NCBI GenBank assembly: GCA_900544525.1
Contig: UQVN01000036.1
Location: forward strand, 1-18,778
Direction of reading: 5' to 3'
DNA from: an uncultured Eubacteriales bacterium
GTDB taxonomy: Bacteria > Bacillota > Clostridia > Lachnospirales > Lachnospiraceae
Length of the DNA: 18,778 nucleotides
Both the position numbers and the translations under genes were made by a program. The notes below the pieces were generated by a model that saw only the letters and a program-made list of their open reading frames with translations, was not told the DNA's origin and made no database searches. How positions within the stretch are numbered: position 1 is the first letter of the stretch; each line of letters opens with the position of its first letter. Positions 16,027 to 18,778 of the stretch are shown here, one piece after another.

Positions 16027-17088
16027 ATGAACAATTGGAAAAAGAAAAAAATAATTGGATGCTTTTTCGTTCTTATGATCCTTTTACTTAGTTTCATTGG
16101 ATGTGGTAGTAATCAGAAAGAAACCGCACCAAAAATGGAATATCAAGTAGGAGAATCCATTATCAAAGTATCAAAACCAGCATTTTTATATGCAGATGAT
16201 AAAAAGTTATTGGTAGCGGATACAGGAGATAACGTTATTTATGAGATAAACGATGAGAAAAAATGGATTACTAGTGGAACAGTAGGAAAAAAAGATGTTT
16301 ATGGATTTTCAAAAGGTGGATATCTTGATAGTGAAAATGAGAAAGCAAAATATCATTCTCCATATGGAGTAACAAAATTTTTAGAAGGATATGCCGTTTC
16401 TGATCGAGAAAATCATGTGATTCGTTATGTTACAAAAGAAGGAGTCGTTACTCTTGCAGGAACTGGAACGGCAGGCCTTTTAGATGGCATTGGAAAAGAA
16501 AGTCAATTTCATTCACCAGCTGGTATTACAACCGATAAGAGTGGAAACTTATATGTAGCCGATAGTTTGAATCATTGTATTCGTAAAATTGATAAAACAG
16601 GTAACGTTAGTTTATATGCTGGTGGAAAAAAGGGTTACGCAGATGGGAAACGTTCCACAGCAAAATTTGATACTCCAATGGGAATCTATTGTGATAACGA
16701 ACGGTTGTATATTACGGATAGCCAAAATCAAAGAATCCGTATGATCGATTTAAAAACGGAAAAAGTGACAACCATTGCAGGAAATGCTTCTTATTATGAA
16801 AAAAGTACTCTATATGCTGGTGGATTTTTAGATGGAAAAGTGGAACAAGCAAGATTTGATACTCCAACAGGAATCGTTGTAAAAAATGATTGCATTTATA
16901 TCGCGGATACAGGAAATAGTGCCATTCGTAAAATAGAAGATGGAATGGTTTCTACGATTTTACAAGTAGAAGATGAATCGGCATCTGTTTATCCTGCAAA
17001 ACCGATTGGATTAGCGATCAAAGAAAATACATTATATATTTCAGATTCTTTTGCTGGATTAATTTATTCCATTCCAAATATTCAATAG
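16027..17088 (+). CDS. NHL-repeat beta-propeller lipoprotein
   Basis: This 353-residue protein starts with a basic, hydrophobic signal and a lipobox-like FIGC, with Cys26 as the likely lipidated residue. Phe at -3 is less usual than Leu. It should be anchored on the outer face of the membrane. Six NHL-type blades can be counted from the strand motif LxVADxxNxxIRKI at about 61-75, 121-135, 175-188, 227-240, 290-303 and 336-349. Between some of them lie AGxxxxGxxDGxxxxAxFxxPxGI links. Six blades make a closed propeller. NHL proteins bind proteins, peptides or RNA and only rarely are enzymes. The gene begins 2 nt after the cyclase stop and is the last of the operon, so a ligand-binding or partner role for the cyclase sensor is plausible but unproven. 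Confidence 0.9.
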   Translation: MNNWKKKKIIGCFFVLMILLLSFIGCGSNQKETAPKMEYQVGESIIKVSKPAFLYADDKKLLVADTGDNVIYEINDEKKWITSGTVGKKDVYGFSKGGYLDSENEKAKYHSPYGVTKFLEGYAVSDRENHVIRYVTKEGVVTLAGTGTAGLLDGIGKESQFHSPAGITTDKSGNLYVADSLNHCIRKIDKTGNVSLYAGGKKGYADGKRSTAKFDTPMGIYCDNERLYITDSQNQRIRMIDLKTEKVTTIAGNASYYEKSTLYAGGFLDGKVEQARFDTPTGIVVKNDCIYIADTGNSAIRKIEDGMVSTILQVEDESASVYPAKPIGLAIKENTLYISDSFAGLIYSIPNIQ

Positions 17089-17144
17089 TTAGATACGTTC
17101 GCTGTATAAGTTGTGAAATGGAATTGATACAAATCAAAGTTATA

Positions 17145-17196
17145 GGCATAGGTTAAGTAGAAATGATAACATTTTTGCTTAACTTATGCCTTTTTT
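17145..17196 (+). terminator. rho-independent terminator of the cyclic-nucleotide operon
   Basis: GGCATA-g-GTTAAG…AAATG (from 17145) pairs with CATTT…CTTAAC-t-TATGCC (to 17190) around an ATAA loop. Six T residues follow. The strong hairpin marks the end of the five-gene transcript. Confidence 0.88.
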
Positions 17197-17318
17197 CTTT
17201 CCTAAGAAAGACATTGTTACATTAATTTATGAAAATGTAGATTTCCTATGAAAGAAAAAAGCACTACGCGCCAACGATGGGCAACTGATAGAGAAGAGAA
17301 AATGATAAAAAAATTGTT

Positions 17319-17332
17319 ACTTGTATACAAGT
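17319..17332. promoter_or_regulatory. perfect 14-bp palindrome, candidate operator
   Basis: ACTTGTATACAAGT is a perfect palindrome. A second copy matching 12 of 14 bases, ACTTGTATACTAGC (17396-17409), covers the -35 box of the GltD-like gene's promoter, 77 bp away centre to centre. The TTGTATACAA core resembles operators of GntR-family regulators. No regulator gene lies next to it in the window. Confidence 0.6.
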
Positions 17333-17397
17333 TTTGCCATCTATTACCATATATTTTTTAAATATTTGTTCAGAAAAGATTGTTAAAAAAGAATCAC

Positions 17398-17426
17398 TTG
17401 TATACTAGCTTTTTCAGGTGTATAAT
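17398..17426 (+). promoter_or_regulatory. sigma-A promoter of the GltD-like gene
   Basis: TTGTAT (17398-17403), a 17-bp spacer and TATAAT (17421-17426) form a good promoter about 45 nt before the start codon. The -35 box lies inside the second copy of the ACTTGTATAC palindrome, so a protein bound there would block RNA polymerase. Confidence 0.8.
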
Positions 17427-17470
17427 GCTTTACAGAAACAAAAAGCACTAGAAAGAAAGGAAGGAATACT

Positions 17471-18718
17471 ATGCCTTTTCACATCAAAGATGAAGCAGAC
17501 CGTTGCTTAAATTGTAAAAAACCATTATGCCGACAAGGTTGTCCAATAAACACACCAGTTCCAACAATGATTGCTCTATTAAAAGAAGGGAAGATACAAG
17601 AAGCTGGAGAATTATTATTTTCCAATAATCCTATGTCTTTAGTTTGTTCCTTAGTTTGCGATCATGAACAACAATGCGAAGGAAATTGCGTATTAGGAAG
17701 AAAAGGAAATTCTGTATACGTTAGTACTATCGAACACTATATTTCCAATACCGTATTTGATAATTTAAAAATTAAATGCGAAGCACCAAATGGAAAAAAA
17801 GTCGCTGTTATTGGGGCAGGACCAGCTGGTATTACTATTTCTATTTTATTAACACAAAAAGGATACAGTGTCACTTTATTTGATGCGAAAGAAAAGATTG
17901 GGGGAGTTCTCCAATATGGAATTCCTGAATTCCGACTTCCAAAAACAATTTTAGAACGCTATAAGAAAAAGTTACTTGAAATCGGCGTTAAAATTCGTCC
18001 TAACACTTCCATTGGTAGTGCATTGGAAATCCGTGATTTAGTTCGTGACGGATATCAAAGTATTTTCATTGGAACAGGTGTTTGGAGACCAAAAAAATTA
18101 GGAGTCAAAGGAGAGTCTCTTGGAAACGTTCATTATGCCATCGATTACTTAGTGAACCCAGAAGTATATGATTTAGGAGAAAGCGTTGCGATTATAGGAA
18201 TGGGAAATTCCGCTATGGACGTTGCAAGAACAGCACTCCGCCATGGAGCAACAAAAGTTACTCTTTATGGAAGACGTTCTAAACCAAACGCAAGTGAAAA
18301 TGAAGTATTATATGCCAAAATGGATGGAGCTCATTTTGAATTTTGTAAGCAAATTATGGAAATTACCGATGACGGCCCTGTATTTTCGGATATTCTCTAT
18401 AATGAAGAAGGAGAACAGATCGGGCTTTCTGAAGAACTTGATTATGTAAAGGCGGATTCTACCATTATTTCCATTAGCCAAGGACCAAAAAGCAAGTTAG
18501 TCAATACAACCGATGGATTAGAAGCAACAAAAAATGGATTGTTAATGACTGATGAAAAAGGAGAAACGACGATTCCTGGAATTTTTGCTTCAGGAGATGT
18601 TGTTCTTGGAGCTAGAACCGTAGTAGAAGCAGTTGCTTATTCAAAAATTGTAGCAGAAGCCATGGACGCTTATATGAAAGATGAAAATTCGATTCCATTA
18701 TACGAATCTGTAAAATAA
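17471..18718 (+). CDS. GltD-like FAD/NAD(P)-dependent iron-sulphur oxidoreductase
   Basis: This 415-residue protein resembles the small subunit of NADPH glutamate synthase and its electron-transfer relatives. An N-terminal iron-sulphur domain has eight cysteines in two groups: Cys12, 15, 20, 24 (RCLNCKKPLCRQGCPINTPVP) and Cys59, 63, 69, 73, the usual pattern for two 4Fe-4S clusters. The FAD site is VAVIGAGPAG (111-120), followed by GGVLQYGIPEFRLPK. The NAD(P) site is IIGMGNSAMDVARTA (241-255), and the FAD domain closes with IPGIFASGDVV. It is shorter than most GltD proteins (about 450-490). No large GltB subunit lies beside it in the window, so it may serve another oxidoreductase. AGGAAGGAA precedes the ATG, and its own promoter and terminator make it a single-gene unit. 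Confidence 0.9.
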   Translation: MPFHIKDEADRCLNCKKPLCRQGCPINTPVPTMIALLKEGKIQEAGELLFSNNPMSLVCSLVCDHEQQCEGNCVLGRKGNSVYVSTIEHYISNTVFDNLKIKCEAPNGKKVAVIGAGPAGITISILLTQKGYSVTLFDAKEKIGGVLQYGIPEFRLPKTILERYKKKLLEIGVKIRPNTSIGSALEIRDLVRDGYQSIFIGTGVWRPKKLGVKGESLGNVHYAIDYLVNPEVYDLGESVAIIGMGNSAMDVARTALRHGATKVTLYGRRSKPNASENEVLYAKMDGAHFEFCKQIMEITDDGPVFSDILYNEEGEQIGLSEELDYVKADSTIISISQGPKSKLVNTTDGLEATKNGLLMTDEKGETTIPGIFASGDVVLGARTVVEAVAYSKIVAEAMDAYMKDENSIPLYESVK

Positions 18719-18730
18719 AAAAGGTTATCT

Positions 18731-18767
18731 AAAATAGAGAGGAGTGTTTCCATCCTCTCTATTTTTT
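18731..18767 (+). terminator. rho-independent terminator after the GltD-like gene
   Basis: AAAATAGAGAGGA (18731-18743) pairs perfectly with TCCTCTCTATTTT (18753-18765) across a 9-nt loop and runs into further T residues. It could also work for a gene converging from beyond the right edge. Confidence 0.9.
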
Positions 18768-18778
18768 CTTCGATAGAA

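Larger units (their letters stand above)
17089..17470 (+). other. intergenic region before the GltD-like gene
   Basis: This 382-nt gap holds the operon terminator, a small hairpin TCTTTC-ctaa-GAAAGA (17196-17211), a 14-bp palindrome, and the promoter of the next gene. A 37-codon frame (17248-17361) has no ribosome-binding site and was not called. Nothing else is visible. Confidence 0.7.

Noticed and set aside
17248..17361. A 37-codon frame beginning MKEKSTTRQRW before the GltD-like gene
   Set aside because: No Shine-Dalgarno precedes the ATG, and the frame runs through the palindromic operator candidate.

Overview
The window is AT-rich (roughly one third G+C by eye). It has strong purine-rich Shine-Dalgarno sites, sigma-A type promoters with 17-bp spacers, and hairpin-plus-T-run terminators. 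Together with Gram-positive style lipoproteins and gene families common in anaerobes, this suggests a chromosomal segment of a low-GC Firmicute, most likely a clostridium of the Lachnospiraceae kind. No rRNA, tRNA, insertion sequence, phage gene or CRISPR array was seen.

Layout. (1) 59-4234, plus strand: a small metabolic and regulatory stretch with a VOC-fold protein, a LysR regulator, a terminator, a MerR-type regulator, an aldo/keto reductase, a ketopantoate-reductase-family enzyme with its own good promoter, and a 48-residue four-cysteine protein. (2) 4236-10006, minus strand: a complete peptide-type ABC importer, read from right to left as binding lipoprotein, two permeases and two ATPases. 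It runs from a near-perfect promoter (TTGACA-17-TATAAT) to a terminator shared with the four-cysteine gene on the other strand. A long hairpin separates the binding-protein gene from the permease genes. (3) 10247-17196, plus strand: a tight five-gene operon with its own promoter and terminator. It encodes a metallo-beta-lactamase-fold hydrolase, a GAF + HD-GYP protein with an unusual insertion of about 95 residues, a membrane-anchored FecR-domain protein with a repetitive acidic stalk, a CHASE2-class III adenylate cyclase with a full set of catalytic residues, and a six-bladed NHL-propeller lipoprotein. (4) 17319-18767, plus strand: a GltD-like flavoprotein behind a promoter overlapped by an operator-like palindrome, ending in a terminator.

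The most interesting part is region 3. Gene overlaps and 1-15 nt gaps argue that the five proteins work together. The FecR domain, the CHASE2 domain and the NHL propeller should all lie outside the membrane, the cyclase domain inside, and two candidate phosphodiesterases (MBL fold and HD-GYP) in the cytoplasm. I infer a self-contained surface-sensing cyclic-nucleotide module that makes and degrades its own second messenger, in a lineage where cAMP signalling is not the textbook norm. No cyclic-nucleotide receptor (CRP type) or GGDEF protein is encoded in the window, so the output is unknown.
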